A stretch of DNA of 64,000 nucleotides from Levilactobacillus mulengensis (GCF_003946045.1 NZ_RHNW01000001.1:62001-126000), one strand, 5' to 3'; shown: positions 34,318-43,857, counted from the stretch's first letter. The notes: a model not told the origin generated them from the letters alone. Numbers and translations are program-made.

Positions 34318-35397
34318 ATGGCAAAACGCTATTTGATTTTAGAAGACGGCTCGGCCTATGCCGGCGAAGGCTTCGGTGCCGGTGCCACGACGAGCGGAGA
34401 GGTTATCTCCAACTTAAATCTATTAGGCTATCAGGAAACGATTACCGATCAAATCTACCACAACCAAATTATTATCTTTGCCCAGCCAGCCATTGGTAAC
34501 GTGGGCATCAACCACGATAGCTACGAGTCGATTTTGCCCACAGCCAAGGGGATGGTGGTCCGAGACGTCACCAATATCTCGACCAACCGGTTATCCCGGC
34601 TGTCCCTTGACGAATTTCTCCAGCAGCACAACATTCCCGGCATCAGTGGCATTGATACGCGCCACCTGATCCGGAAGCTCCGCCAAGAAGATGGGCCGAT
34701 GAAGGGCAGTATCGTGGATGTGGCCGATGCCCATGCCTTTGACCAGCTGAACGCCACGGTGCTGACGAACCGGCAAGTCGACCAGGTGGCCACACCCAAG
34801 CCTTATCCGAACCCGGATACGGGGAAAAATGTGGTCGTCATCGACTTCGGGTTAAAGCACGGCATCTTGCGGCAATTGTCCGAGCGCCGGTGTAACGTCA
34901 CGGTCCTACCGTGGACGGCCAGCGCTCAGGACGTCTTAAACCTGGATCCGGACGGGGTCTTACTCTCCACCGGCCCCGGCTCACCGTTAGACCTCGGCGA
35001 AGGGGTTCTCGATATGATTCGCGAGGTTCAAGCGGAGATTCCCCTCTTTGCGATTGGCCTGGGCCACGAGCTCTTTGCCCTAGCCAACGGGGCGGAACTG
35101 ACCATGCTACCGGTTGAATATCACGGTAGTAGTCATCCCATTCGTCGAATCATTACCAACGATATTATTTATGCGACCCAGGGTCAGGGGTACGCGGTGA
35201 TTGCCAAATCAATCGACCGCGACCGCCTGATCACCACCTACGTGGACCTGATCAACGGGACCGTCCAAGGGTTACGCCACCGGGACTTTCCGGCTTTTTC
35301 GGTGCAATTCTTTGCGGATGGTGCCCCCGGTCCTCACGAGAGTCGCGATTTATTTGATGAATTTATGGAAGCCATGACAGCACGCCGGGAGGGATAA
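34318..35397 (+). CDS. Carbamoyl-phosphate synthase small-subunit homologue, glutaminase site apparently lost
   Basis: 359 residues. The N-terminal CPS small-subunit domain is well preserved (LGYQETITDQIYHNQIIIF, GNVGINHDSYES, GIDTRHLIRKLR), as is the overall class I amidotransferase fold. The nucleophile motif that should read GICLGHQ is AIGLGHE, placing Gly247 where the catalytic Cys belongs. The HPE motif near the C terminus is FAD (residues 332-334), so His and Glu of the triad also appear replaced. Glutamine hydrolysis should therefore be absent. The frame is intact and GC matches neighbours. The start at 34318 follows AAGGGGGT. It is coupled to the large-subunit homologue. Confidence 0.82.
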   Translation: MAKRYLILEDGSAYAGEGFGAGATTSGEVISNLNLLGYQETITDQIYHNQIIIFAQPAIGNVGINHDSYESILPTAKGMVVRDVTNISTNRLSRLSLDEFLQQHNIPGISGIDTRHLIRKLRQEDGPMKGSIVDVADAHAFDQLNATVLTNRQVDQVATPKPYPNPDTGKNVVVIDFGLKHGILRQLSERRCNVTVLPWTASAQDVLNLDPDGVLLSTGPGSPLDLGEGVLDMIREVQAEIPLFAIGLGHELFALANGAELTMLPVEYHGSSHPIRRIITNDIIYATQGQGYAVIAKSIDRDRLITTYVDLINGTVQGLRHRDFPAFSVQFFADGAPGPHESRDLFDEFMEAMTARREG

Positions 35398-35399
35398 GC

Positions 35400-37973
35400 T
35401 TGCCAAACTTGGATAACATTCAAAAAGTTTTGATCATCGGCGGCGGGCCAACCGAGATCGGTCACGAAACGGAACTCGATAGTGCCACGGTCCAAATCAT
35501 TACCAGCTTTAAAAAGCACGGGGTCCGGACGCTAGTCATTGACAACAACCCGTTCTCCGTGGCGCTGGAGGAGATTCAGCCGACCAACATGTACGTGCAG
35601 GCGGTCACGACCGCTAATGTCCGCCACATCATTGAAAAGGACCAGCCCGATGCGATTTTGCCGACGCTGGGCGGCCTATTGGGCATTCGGATTGCCCAGG
35701 AACTCGTTGAAAATGGCGACCTGGCCAACTTTAACGTGCGCCTGCTGGGGATGCCCACCACGACCTTGCAGCAGATCAACAATCCGGCCGACCTGAACGC
35801 CACGCTCAAGGAGATTCACGAGCCCGTGATTGAGGCCCAAGTCGTGGGCACCCTCGATGAGGCGCGAGGTCTGGTCGAGAAAATCGGGTTCCCCCTGATT
35901 GTGAAGCCGGTAGCACCCAGACTGGACACCAACCGGACCGTCTGCGACAACGTGGATGACATGTTTAACGCGTTGACCCAGGGTTTTCAGCAGTCGCGCT
36001 TTGACCAGTGTACCCTGGAGCGTAGTGTGATTGGGTACAAGGAAATCGAAATGGTGGCCGTCAGAGACGTCGCCGATACCGAGGTCCTGGTCGCCGGCTT
36101 GGAAAACGTCGATACGATTGGGATTCACTCCGGCGATTCCATTCTGGTAACACCACCACAAACGCTCAACGACCGTGAGTATCAAGACTTGCGGGACGCC
36201 ACGTTTCGGATTGCGACCGAGCTGGGAATCGTGGGGGTCTTACACCTCCACTTTGCCCTGAACCCGGCCAACCAACACTTCTACGTGACTAAGATTGCAC
36301 CGTACTTCTCGCGGGGCGTGGCCCTGGCTGCCCGGACGACCGGTTATCCGATTGCCCTGGTCAACGGCGCCTTACTCCTGGGCCAAAAGCTCGTCGACAT
36401 CAAGTTGCCAAGCCAGTACGTCAAGCAGACCGTCATCATGGAGCCGACCATCGACCACGTGAGCGTGCGGATCCCCATTTGGCCCTTTCAAGAGGTGCCC
36501 GACGCCGACCAGCATCTGAACACCGTCATGAAGGCCGTGGGCTCGACCGTCGGCGTGGGTCGCTCGGTCGAAGAAGCCATGTTAAAGGCCGTGCGGAGCT
36601 CGCAGTTCTCGCCACGAGACGTCTTACCCTCCGTCAGCAATCTGACCGATGGGGAAATGATTCGGCAACTGATTCATCCGTTGGCGAACCGAATTCTGGT
36701 GTTAATTGAAGCCTTACGGCGGGGATATGCCCCCGAAGAGTTGAGCGAATTAACAAAAATTGATAACTACTATTTCGTCAAGCTTCGCCATTTGTTAACG
36801 ATTGAAAAAGAAATTCAAGACAATCCCTTAGACGTGGCGACCCTCCAACGGGCTCGGTATTACGGGTTCGGTGACGGGATGATCGCCCGTATCTGGCAAA
36901 CGGATACGGCCACGATTCGCCATCTGTCGGCGCAGGCCAAGATCACGCCGACCTACAAGATGATCGAACCGACCGCCGGGGAATTTCCCGAGAATCTTAG
37001 TGGCTACTACAGTACCTTCGAGTACGAAAACGAAAGCCAGCCCTTGGGTGACCGGACCGCGCTGGTCTTGGGTCGGGGCGGGAATCAGTTAGGCCCTAAC
37101 TCCGCGGCGGAATACTTCACGACGGAAATGCTCAAGCAACTGAAGCGCGCTGGGTACCATACCATTTTGATGAATACCAACCCGAATGCCGTGGGCGTGG
37201 CACCGGAATTTACCGAGAAACAGTACGTCGATCCGATTCAACTGGGGGATGTGCTCAACGTGATTCAGGTCGAGCATCCCGACATCGTCATCGTCCCGGG
37301 GAACCGGCACTACCTGACCCGTGAGTTGGGTAAATTGCCAATCAACCTGCACGTCCTCCCCCCCGACCAGGAAACGGGCGAACCCGCTCCAGAAATGGCG
37401 ACGATTGGCGTCAGCTTGTTTGTGCATAAGCAACAGAAGATTGCGGTCGGCGTCATGGACATGATTGCCCCCGGCATCAACAAGTCCTTGGCCCAGGTCA
37501 CGGCCTTTCGGATGCCAGCAGAACTGCCCAAGGCCAAACGGGTCAACCTGGTCGAGCAGGCCAAGGAGGCCGTGAGCGCGCGGCAGGTCACGGGGATGAT
37601 CCAAGTCCTCTTTGCCCCCAAGAGCGATGATTCACAACAGCTAGTCGTCGTTGGCGTGCGGCCGACGCGGTTGACCGAGATGGCCTTTCTCAGTAAGGTC
37701 ACCGGGGTCAACTGGGTCCGCATGCTGACGCGGCAACACATTGGTACGCTGGACGAAGGGGAGCTGGCCAAAATCAGCATTGATCTGAACAGCACCCGGG
37801 TCGCCTTGATGAACGCGGCCTTTCCGTTCCGGCAGTTACACGTGTTGAACCGGCCGGGGACCACGGATCAGGAGGTGGGGGCGACGATTGCGTTTGGGTC
37901 TAGCGAGGCGCTGACGCTGACCAACCTCAGCGACACCTCCGAGCTCGACCAAATCATCAACCGCACCATCTGA
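35400..37973 (+). CDS. Carbamoyl-phosphate synthase large-subunit homologue, degenerate and short
   Basis: 857 residues; the family norm is about 1060. The N-terminal half still shows VLIIGGGPTEIGHETELDSA, DAILPTLGGLLGIR and GYKEIEMVAVRD, but the ATP loop (normally RPxxxLGGxG) is KPVAPRLDTNRT (169-180) and the metal motif (normally ExNPR) is KIAPY (298-302). The second half keeps its first Rossmann-like part (VLGRGGNQLGP) and lacks most of its ATP-grasp domain, with a reduced remnant near MIQVLFAP...VGVRPTR. It starts with TTG behind GGGAGGG, 2 bases after the small subunit. An intact frame of this length argues for a retained role, possibly non-catalytic. Confidence 0.8.
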   Translation: MPNLDNIQKVLIIGGGPTEIGHETELDSATVQIITSFKKHGVRTLVIDNNPFSVALEEIQPTNMYVQAVTTANVRHIIEKDQPDAILPTLGGLLGIRIAQELVENGDLANFNVRLLGMPTTTLQQINNPADLNATLKEIHEPVIEAQVVGTLDEARGLVEKIGFPLIVKPVAPRLDTNRTVCDNVDDMFNALTQGFQQSRFDQCTLERSVIGYKEIEMVAVRDVADTEVLVAGLENVDTIGIHSGDSILVTPPQTLNDREYQDLRDATFRIATELGIVGVLHLHFALNPANQHFYVTKIAPYFSRGVALAARTTGYPIALVNGALLLGQKLVDIKLPSQYVKQTVIMEPTIDHVSVRIPIWPFQEVPDADQHLNTVMKAVGSTVGVGRSVEEAMLKAVRSSQFSPRDVLPSVSNLTDGEMIRQLIHPLANRILVLIEALRRGYAPEELSELTKIDNYYFVKLRHLLTIEKEIQDNPLDVATLQRARYYGFGDGMIARIWQTDTATIRHLSAQAKITPTYKMIEPTAGEFPENLSGYYSTFEYENESQPLGDRTALVLGRGGNQLGPNSAAEYFTTEMLKQLKRAGYHTILMNTNPNAVGVAPEFTEKQYVDPIQLGDVLNVIQVEHPDIVIVPGNRHYLTRELGKLPINLHVLPPDQETGEPAPEMATIGVSLFVHKQQKIAVGVMDMIAPGINKSLAQVTAFRMPAELPKAKRVNLVEQAKEAVSARQVTGMIQVLFAPKSDDSQQLVVVGVRPTRLTEMAFLSKVTGVNWVRMLTRQHIGTLDEGELAKISIDLNSTRVALMNAAFPFRQLHVLNRPGTTDQEVGATIAFGSSEALTLTNLSDTSELDQIINRTI

Positions 37974-38004
37974 CCATTGGCTGGTTAAACTTGCGTTTTG
38001 ATTC

Positions 38005-38187
38005 GCCTCCGGGCTGGTGAAAACTGGGCCGTGACGCTGTGGGCGCCCGTCTGGAGCCGAAGGGCGGTCTCCAGACTTACTTTGAGCCTCATAACCCGAG
38101 TCTCAAAGATAGCAGTTACCTAAGCGGGGAACCCGCTAAGGTAACTCCCACGGCTGAGCCCATTTTCACCAGCCCTGCGGCTGACAC
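38005..38187 (+). repeat. Cloverleaf-type intergenic element, subtype A
   Basis: Starts GCCTCCGGGCTGGTGAAAAC, ends CATTTTCACCAGCCCTGCGG. First hairpin GTCTGGAG...CTCCAGAC, second CTTTGAG...CTCAAAG, long hairpin AGTTACCTAAGCGGG...CCCGCTAAGGTAACT. Closely related to the 10.9-kb copy. Confidence 0.88.
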
Positions 38188-38264
38188 GAGTTTAACCCGC
38201 CGGTCGACTGGGTTCGGTGGATGATTTTGGTCGGCAGGGGGATACTCCAAGAGTTGTGACGTCC

Positions 38265-38444
38265 GTTCCCGCCGGCGTGCTCAAGGAGCCCTGCTGTGGG
38301 GTCGGTTCCAGCCGAAGGGCGGGCTTCCACCTCAACTTTGAGCCTGAGGTGTGGTCTCAAAGGTTGTCCCGTGAACTAGGCTGGAACAGAACCTCCAGCC
38401 TAGTTCACCGACACAGCCGGGCACCTTGGCGCGCCTCTGGTCAC
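38265..38444 (+). repeat. Cloverleaf-type intergenic element, subtype B
   Basis: Starts GTTCCCGCCGGCGTGCTCAA, ends CTTGGCGCGCCTCTGGTCAC. Long hairpin GTGAACTAGGCTGGA with TCCAGCCTAGTTCAC is perfect and unlike any other copy. It is followed by another copy of the right end of subtype A with its 40-base flank (38458-38525), which also follows the preceding element. Confidence 0.85.
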
Positions 38445-38579
38445 TCCCCCGACCGGCCCATTTTCACCAGCCCTGCGGCTGACACGGGTTTAACCCGCCG
38501 GTCGACTGGGTTCAGTGGATGATTTGGTCGGTGAGATCTTAGAATTTACTGAATTTTAGATTGGTAAATAATGTATATA

Positions 38580-38625
38580 GCAAAAAGGCGTCACACCGGT
38601 GATTTGGTGTGACGCCTTTTTGCAT
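38580..38625. terminator. Bidirectional terminator between the CPS-like operon and rqcH
   Basis: AAAAAGGCGTCACACC pairs with GGTGTGACGCCTTTTT around an eight-base loop. Confidence 0.93.
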
Positions 38626-38759
38626 TTTAAACTAGTTGTTATTACCAATTAGTTGCTGAATGACATTTGAGCTTGTGCGATGCACTAGTTGTTACTGACA
38701 ATTGACTAGTGGCAGTCGTGAGTAGAATACCTACAGGCAGACTAACGGGCTACCTGTAG

Positions 38760-38943
38760 GTCAGCCGTCCGGGTGGGCAAAATACCTTCAGCCGTGGGAA
38801 TGCTCTAAGTAGCGGTAGCTACTTAGAGCATTGGCGTCTTTGAAACGCGGGTTGGGCGGTTCAAAGCGAGCCCGAAGACCGTTCTTTGGCTTCGGGTGTC
38901 CGCCCACAGCGTTCCGAGGTATTTTGACCACCCGGTAAGGCGC
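38760..38943 (-). repeat. Cloverleaf-type intergenic element, diverged subtype A
   Basis: Minus-strand outer arms GGGTGGTCAAAATACCT and AGGTATTTTGCCCACCC replace the usual GGGCTGGTGAAAATGGGCC pairing with matched changes. Inner hairpins are CCCGAAG...CTTCGGG, CTTTGAA...TTTCAAAG and AATGCTCTAAGTAGC-TACC-GCTACTTAGAGCATT, the last perfect. The 990-base gap 37974-38964 is three elements plus a terminator, without genes. Confidence 0.86.
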
Positions 38944-38964
38944 TGGTGACATCCAGGTAATCGG

Positions 38965-40671
38965 TTAATCAGCCAGTTTTTCTACGAGGTCGCTTTGGGG
39001 CGTGACGTAGACCGTCCGCTGACCCGTGAAGATGACGTACCCTGGTTTTGCCCCATTTGGCTTGTGCAGCCGTTTAACGGGCAGGTAGTCTACTGGCACG
39101 TTGCTGGACTCGCGGCCCTTAGAGAAGTAGGCAGCCAGGTTAGCGGCCTCCATAATGGTCTCGTCACTCGGGTGTTCCGCGTGGATGATCACGTGAGAGC
39201 CCGGCATGTCCTTTACATGTAACCAAATATCGGTGCGTTTGGCCGTGTGGAGGCTGAGTTGGTCGTTTTGCAAGTTGTTCTTCCCGACGGAGATCTTGGT
39301 GCCGTCGCTCGCCGTGAAGCGGTCTGGCTTGCTGACCTTTTGCCGTTTTTGCTTCTTGCTCTTCTTTTGGTGATCGTGGTCTCTGAGATAACCGCCTTGT
39401 TGGAGCTCCAAGCGAATGTCGATCAGGTCCTTGGGGGCGGCCAGCTCGATCTGGGCCATGATATTGTTAAAGTAGTCCACGTCGGTCTGGGTAATCTTCA
39501 ATTGCTCGTTGACGTAGATGACCGCGTTCTTGGCCTTTTGGTACCGTTTGAAGTACTTCTGGGCGTTTTGGTTAGGGGACAACTGGTTTGACAACTGAAT
39601 CTTTAGGTCCCGGTTCTCGTCGTAGAAGTTCGGCAGGGTGACCTCGGTTTCGCCACGGGTGACCTGGTTCAGGTAGGTCGTGAGGATTTCTCCCTTGATC
39701 CGGTACTCGTCGGCGTTCTCGGTCTCGGCCAGAGTCCGTTGAAGCTTCTTGAGCTTGGTGCGGTTCTTCTTCAACTCGTTGCGGACGACGCGAATCAGGA
39801 CACTGCCTTGTTGCTGAACCCGATCACGTTCGGCCTTGTCCTGGTAGTAGGTGTCGAGTAGTTCGCTAAGCGTGGCCGCAGACTGTTGGGTACCCGCCGT
39901 GGGGTATGGAAAGGCCGTGAAGCTGGTCTTGTTCTTCGGTGAGATTTCCAAAGTGGGTTGCGGGTGATCGAAGCCAGCAAAGAACTGTTGGAATTGTTCG
40001 GCGTGATCGCCGGTCTCGTGAAGCGTCGCCGCCAGAGCCGCTGCGGTATCCTTGCCCAGCCCCTGATATTGGTGTTGGAGCGTTTGGGCGAGGACTTCCT
40101 GGTTCGGGTAATCCCGAATCGTTTGGTCCAGGTCATCACGGACGCCGGCAAACGGATCATCTAAGTCCTGCTTTGGCGGCATGATGTACTGTGCCCCCGG
40201 AAGTAGGAGCCGGTAACGGTTTTGGTCGGAACCGACGTGCTTAATGGCATCTAAAATTTTCATGGAGGCGCCGTCGACGAGGATGACGTTACTGTGACGG
40301 GCCATGATTTCAATGATTAAGAGCAGTTCCTGCTGGTCTCCCAATTCGTTACGGGAGGTGAAGTGCAGGTGGACGACCCGGTCGTTAGCGACTTGGCTCA
40401 CGTCCTTAAGGATGGCGCCCTGCAGGTACTTCCGGAGAATCATGGTAAAGTTGGTGGGGACGGGCGGGTTGACGTAAGGAATCTGCGTCACTTGAATCCG
40501 CGCGTAGGTCGGGTTGGCCGACAAAAGGATGGGATAGTTGTGGCTGTTGGCCCGAATCGTCAGGACAATTTCGTTGGCGTAGGGCTGATTGATTTTACTG
40601 ACGCGACCGGTCGTGAGCGTCTGGCTCAACTCGTGGACCATGGCGTGGGTGAATGAACCATCAAAAGACAT
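38965..40671 (-). CDS. rqcH: NFACT/RqcH-family ribosome quality-control protein (FbpA-like)
   Basis: 568 residues. The NFACT-N domain begins MSFDGSFTHAMVHELSQTL, a long coiled-coil middle region follows (VRNELKKNRTKLKKLQRTL), and the C-terminal NFACT-R domain shows DIWLHVKDMPGSHVIIHAEH. In Bacillus RqcH binds stalled 50S subunits and adds alanine tails to nascent chains; older annotation calls it fibronectin-binding protein. The frame extends to 40941 but AAAGGTG precedes the ATG at 40671 and the family N terminus starts there. Confidence 0.94.
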   Translation of the reverse strand: MSFDGSFTHAMVHELSQTLTTGRVSKINQPYANEIVLTIRANSHNYPILLSANPTYARIQVTQIPYVNPPVPTNFTMILRKYLQGAILKDVSQVANDRVVHLHFTSRNELGDQQELLLIIEIMARHSNVILVDGASMKILDAIKHVGSDQNRYRLLLPGAQYIMPPKQDLDDPFAGVRDDLDQTIRDYPNQEVLAQTLQHQYQGLGKDTAAALAATLHETGDHAEQFQQFFAGFDHPQPTLEISPKNKTSFTAFPYPTAGTQQSAATLSELLDTYYQDKAERDRVQQQGSVLIRVVRNELKKNRTKLKKLQRTLAETENADEYRIKGEILTTYLNQVTRGETEVTLPNFYDENRDLKIQLSNQLSPNQNAQKYFKRYQKAKNAVIYVNEQLKITQTDVDYFNNIMAQIELAAPKDLIDIRLELQQGGYLRDHDHQKKSKKQKRQKVSKPDRFTASDGTKISVGKNNLQNDQLSLHTAKRTDIWLHVKDMPGSHVIIHAEHPSDETIMEAANLAAYFSKGRESSNVPVDYLPVKRLHKPNGAKPGYVIFTGQRTVYVTPQSDLVEKLAD

Positions 40672-40870
40672 TGCGGCACACACCTTTCTATTAAATAAAT
40701 TTATTTTTGAATTCGAAAAAACGGCACAAGTTAAAGTATAACGGCCTCGCCGCCGAAGTGCAAAGAAGATTGTTCGGAATTGTTCGGGAGGTGGTAAATT
40801 TTCCCCTAACTGGGCCTTGTGGTCACCAACCAAATCGTTGTACAATACAATCAAAAGGAGTGAGGGTCTT

Positions 40871-41299
40871 ATGAAATCAAGTCTAGCCGCGTTGATGGCA
40901 ATCAACAAGGTGCAACAAACGTTGCTGCAACGGATGACCAAGCAACATCACCTGACCGTTTCCGAATGGCAGTTGCTCGACCACATTGGTGGCGGGGAGA
41001 ACACCCAAGAAATCTTGGCGCAACAAACCAAGCTGGATACCTCGACTCTGAGTCGCCAGCTCAAGGGGCTGGTGGCTAAGGAAATGGTGACCAAGAAGGC
41101 CATTGGTCGGGATAAACGTCAGTTGGTATATACAATAACGCAACAGGGCGAGGATACCGCCGAAGAGATCAACACGGCCTTTGAGGCCTTATCCGACCAA
41201 GTCTTCGAACACTGGTCTACGGACGAACGCAATTTATTACAGATTTTATTGAACCGGTTAGATAAAAGTATGGATCGTCGCCGAACGGTCGAGAACTAA
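40871..41299 (+). CDS. MarR-family transcriptional regulator
   Basis: 142 residues with the MarR winged helix: WQLLDHIGGGENTQEILAQQ, then LDTSTLSRQLKGLVAKEMV as recognition helix and wing, and RDKRQLVYTITQQG. AAAGGAGTGAGG precedes the ATG at 40871. It is divergent from rqcH and heads an operon with the phosphodiesterase and MFS genes, which it may control (inference). Confidence 0.93.
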   Translation: MKSSLAALMAINKVQQTLLQRMTKQHHLTVSEWQLLDHIGGGENTQEILAQQTKLDTSTLSRQLKGLVAKEMVTKKAIGRDKRQLVYTITQQGEDTAEEINTAFEALSDQVFEHWSTDERNLLQILLNRLDKSMDRRRTVEN

Positions 41300-41306
41300 G
41301 GAGTGA

Positions 41307-42620
41307 GTGATTATTCAACAGAGATTAGTGGTTATTTCTTTGGACGCGCTGGGCAGTCGCGATTTGGATGAGCATTTAGAGGAGTTGCCCAATTTACGCC
41401 GACTGGTCGTCACCGGGACCCGGGTCCGCCAGGTGCGGGGCATTTACCCCACGCTGACGTATCCCTCGCACACGACCATTATCACGGGCCAATACCCGCG
41501 GGTCCATGGCATCGTTAACAATACCAAATTACAGCCGCAACGCCAGTCACCGGATTGGTATTGGTACCAGCGCGACGTCAAGGTGCCGACGCTGTATGAT
41601 CTGGTGCGCCAACAGCATAAGCAGACGGCGGCCTTCCTATGGCCCGTGACGGCCGGGAGTAAGATTACCTATAACTTAGCGGAGATCTTTCCCAACCGCA
41701 TCTGGACCAATCAGGTGCTGGTCTCACTCAAGGCTAGCAGTCCGGCCTTTTTGTTGCGAATGAATCGGAAGTACGGGCATTTACGCCGGGGCATTCAGCA
41801 GCCCGAACTCGACGACTTCATCACGGCCTGTGCGGTGGACACGTTGACCCACAAGCAACCGTGGTTAACGCTGATTCACCTGGTCGACATGGACAGCATG
41901 CGGCACCGCTACGGCGTGCGCTCGACTGAGGCCATGGCGGCGTTAAAACGGCTGGATAAGCGGGTCGGGCAGCTGATCGACGCGACGATTGCGGCGGGAA
42001 CCTTTGCCGAAACGAACTTTGCCATTCTGGGGGACTATTACCAAATCAACGTTGACCACATGATCCACCTGAATCAGGCCTTTGCCCAGCGGGGCTGGTT
42101 AACGCCGACCGCAAACGGGACCGTCAAGAATGATTGGCACGTTTTGGCAAAGTCCTGTGATGGGAGTACCTATGTGTATACCCGTAATTTTGCGGACACG
42201 AAGACTTTACGAGACCTCTTAGCAGCAACCCCGGGGGTCACGGCCGTGATCGATGGGCAAAGAGCGACCGAACGCGGGGCCGACCCGCATTGTCGCTTCA
42301 TGGTCGAGGCGCAGGCCGGGTATTACTTTACCGATGAGACCAACCGGCCCGCCGTGGTCGAAGCCGTGGACCCGGCTAGTCTGGGGCAACCCGACCGGTA
42401 TCATGGCGTGCACGGGTACGATCCCGATAAGCCGGATTATTTCACCACGCTGGTCTTGAACGGGCCGGCTATTAAGGAAAACCAGACGATCGATCAAGCG
42501 CGATTGATCGACGAGGCGCCCACGTTTGCCAAGCTGTTGGGGCTCCAGTTTCCCGAACCCTTACCCGGTCACGCACTGACGGCCGCCTTCAAGGGGGTGC
42601 CCGATGCGTCGGCTAAATAA
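41307..42620 (+). CDS. Alkaline-phosphatase-superfamily phosphodiesterase (nucleotide pyrophosphatase type)
   Basis: 437 residues with metal and nucleophile motifs VVISLDALGSRDLDEHL, PTLTYPSHTTIITGQYPRVHG (Thr nucleophile) and the later LGDYYQINVDH and HGYDPD sites. It hydrolyses phosphodiester or pyrophosphate bonds of an unknown substrate. No signal peptide is seen, so it is cytoplasmic. The GTG start at 41307 lies only about three bases from GGAG, unusually close, and no better start exists upstream of the first motif. The end overlaps the MFS gene by 17 bases. Confidence 0.87.
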   Translation: MIIQQRLVVISLDALGSRDLDEHLEELPNLRRLVVTGTRVRQVRGIYPTLTYPSHTTIITGQYPRVHGIVNNTKLQPQRQSPDWYWYQRDVKVPTLYDLVRQQHKQTAAFLWPVTAGSKITYNLAEIFPNRIWTNQVLVSLKASSPAFLLRMNRKYGHLRRGIQQPELDDFITACAVDTLTHKQPWLTLIHLVDMDSMRHRYGVRSTEAMAALKRLDKRVGQLIDATIAAGTFAETNFAILGDYYQINVDHMIHLNQAFAQRGWLTPTANGTVKNDWHVLAKSCDGSTYVYTRNFADTKTLRDLLAATPGVTAVIDGQRATERGADPHCRFMVEAQAGYYFTDETNRPAVVEAVDPASLGQPDRYHGVHGYDPDKPDYFTTLVLNGPAIKENQTIDQARLIDEAPTFAKLLGLQFPEPLPGHALTAAFKGVPDASAK

Positions 42621-43857
42621 GGAACAATGGAGCTGGATCTTCTACGATTGGGCCAACTCCGGTTACGGCATTATCGTCACGACCGCCGTCTTACCCATCT
42701 ACTTCAAGGGCATCGCGGAGGCCAGTGGGGTTACGGCGGCCAACGCCACGGCCTACTGGGGGTATGCCAATAGCTTGGGAACCTTGCTCGTCGCCATTTT
42801 AGCCCCATTTCTGGGCGCCCTAGCGGATTACCAGGGATTTAAGAAGCGCTTACTGACGGGGTTTGCCTCGCTGGGGATGCTGATGACGGTGGGCCTAGCA
42901 CTCTTGCCGGCAACTCAGTGGCAATGGCTCCTAGTCGTCTATATTCTGTCCGTCCTGGGTTATTCCGGGGGGAACCTGTTCTACGATAGTTTTCTGACGG
43001 ACGTGAGTGACGACCAGCAAATGGACCGCATCTCCAGTGTCGGCTATGGCTTTGGCTATCTGGGTGGTGTCATCGCCTTTATTCTATTTATGATCCTGCA
43101 ACTCACCCACGGTTTTGGTCAGTTGTCGAGCACGGCCGTGGCCCGGTGGGGCTTTGTCCTGGCCGCCGTCTGGTGGGTCGTCTTCTTTATCCCGATTCAA
43201 CGTAACGTCCACCAACGCCACGCCCTGGCCGTGACCCAGGCGCCACTCAAGCAGAGTTGGCAGCGCGTATGGGTCACGCTCAGTCACATTTGCCAGCACA
43301 AATACTTGGCCTGGTTTCTGGTGGCCTATTTCTGCTACATCGATGGGGTCGATACCATCTTTACCATGGCGACCTCGATTGGCTTAGACATTGGGATTAC
43401 CAGTACCACCTTGATTGTGGTGCTTCTGGTAGTCCAGCTGGTGGCCTTTCCGTTCTCGATTCTCTATGAGTGGTTAGCGGAGAAGACCAGTACGCGCTTG
43501 GGCATCCTGATTGCCATTGTGATGTACCTGTTGATCTGTGTGGCCGCCCTCAACTTGAAGACGGTCGGCAGCTTCTGGTTGTTGGCCGTGCTGGTGGGGA
43601 CCAGTCAAGGGGGCATTCAGGCGCTTTCCCGCTCGTACTTTGGTCGACTAGTCCCCAAGGAACGCTCGAGTGAGTTCTTTGGCTTCTACAACATTTTAGG
43701 CAAGTTCTCTGCAGTGTTGGGGCCCATCTTAGTGGGGGTCGTGACGCAGTGGACCGGGCAGTCGCGCATCGGGGCGGCCTCGTTGTCGATTCTGTTTATC
43801 CTGGGACTCGTTATTTTCTGGGCGATTCCGAAATCAGCGACTGAAACTTCAAAATAA
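42604..43857 (+). CDS. MFS transporter, UMF1/Atg22-like
   Basis: 417 residues, twelve membrane helices. The N terminus WSWIFYDWANSGYGIIVTTA is the hallmark of the UMF1 family, related to vacuolar effluxers of yeast. RLVPKERSSEFFGFYNILGK near the end of the second half is also typical. Substrate unknown. It overlaps the phosphodiesterase gene, so it belongs to the MarR operon. Confidence 0.92.
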   Translation: MRRLNKEQWSWIFYDWANSGYGIIVTTAVLPIYFKGIAEASGVTAANATAYWGYANSLGTLLVAILAPFLGALADYQGFKKRLLTGFASLGMLMTVGLALLPATQWQWLLVVYILSVLGYSGGNLFYDSFLTDVSDDQQMDRISSVGYGFGYLGGVIAFILFMILQLTHGFGQLSSTAVARWGFVLAAVWWVVFFIPIQRNVHQRHALAVTQAPLKQSWQRVWVTLSHICQHKYLAWFLVAYFCYIDGVDTIFTMATSIGLDIGITSTTLIVVLLVVQLVAFPFSILYEWLAEKTSTRLGILIAIVMYLLICVAALNLKTVGSFWLLAVLVGTSQGGIQALSRSYFGRLVPKERSSEFFGFYNILGKFSAVLGPILVGVVTQWTGQSRIGAASLSILFILGLVIFWAIPKSATETSK

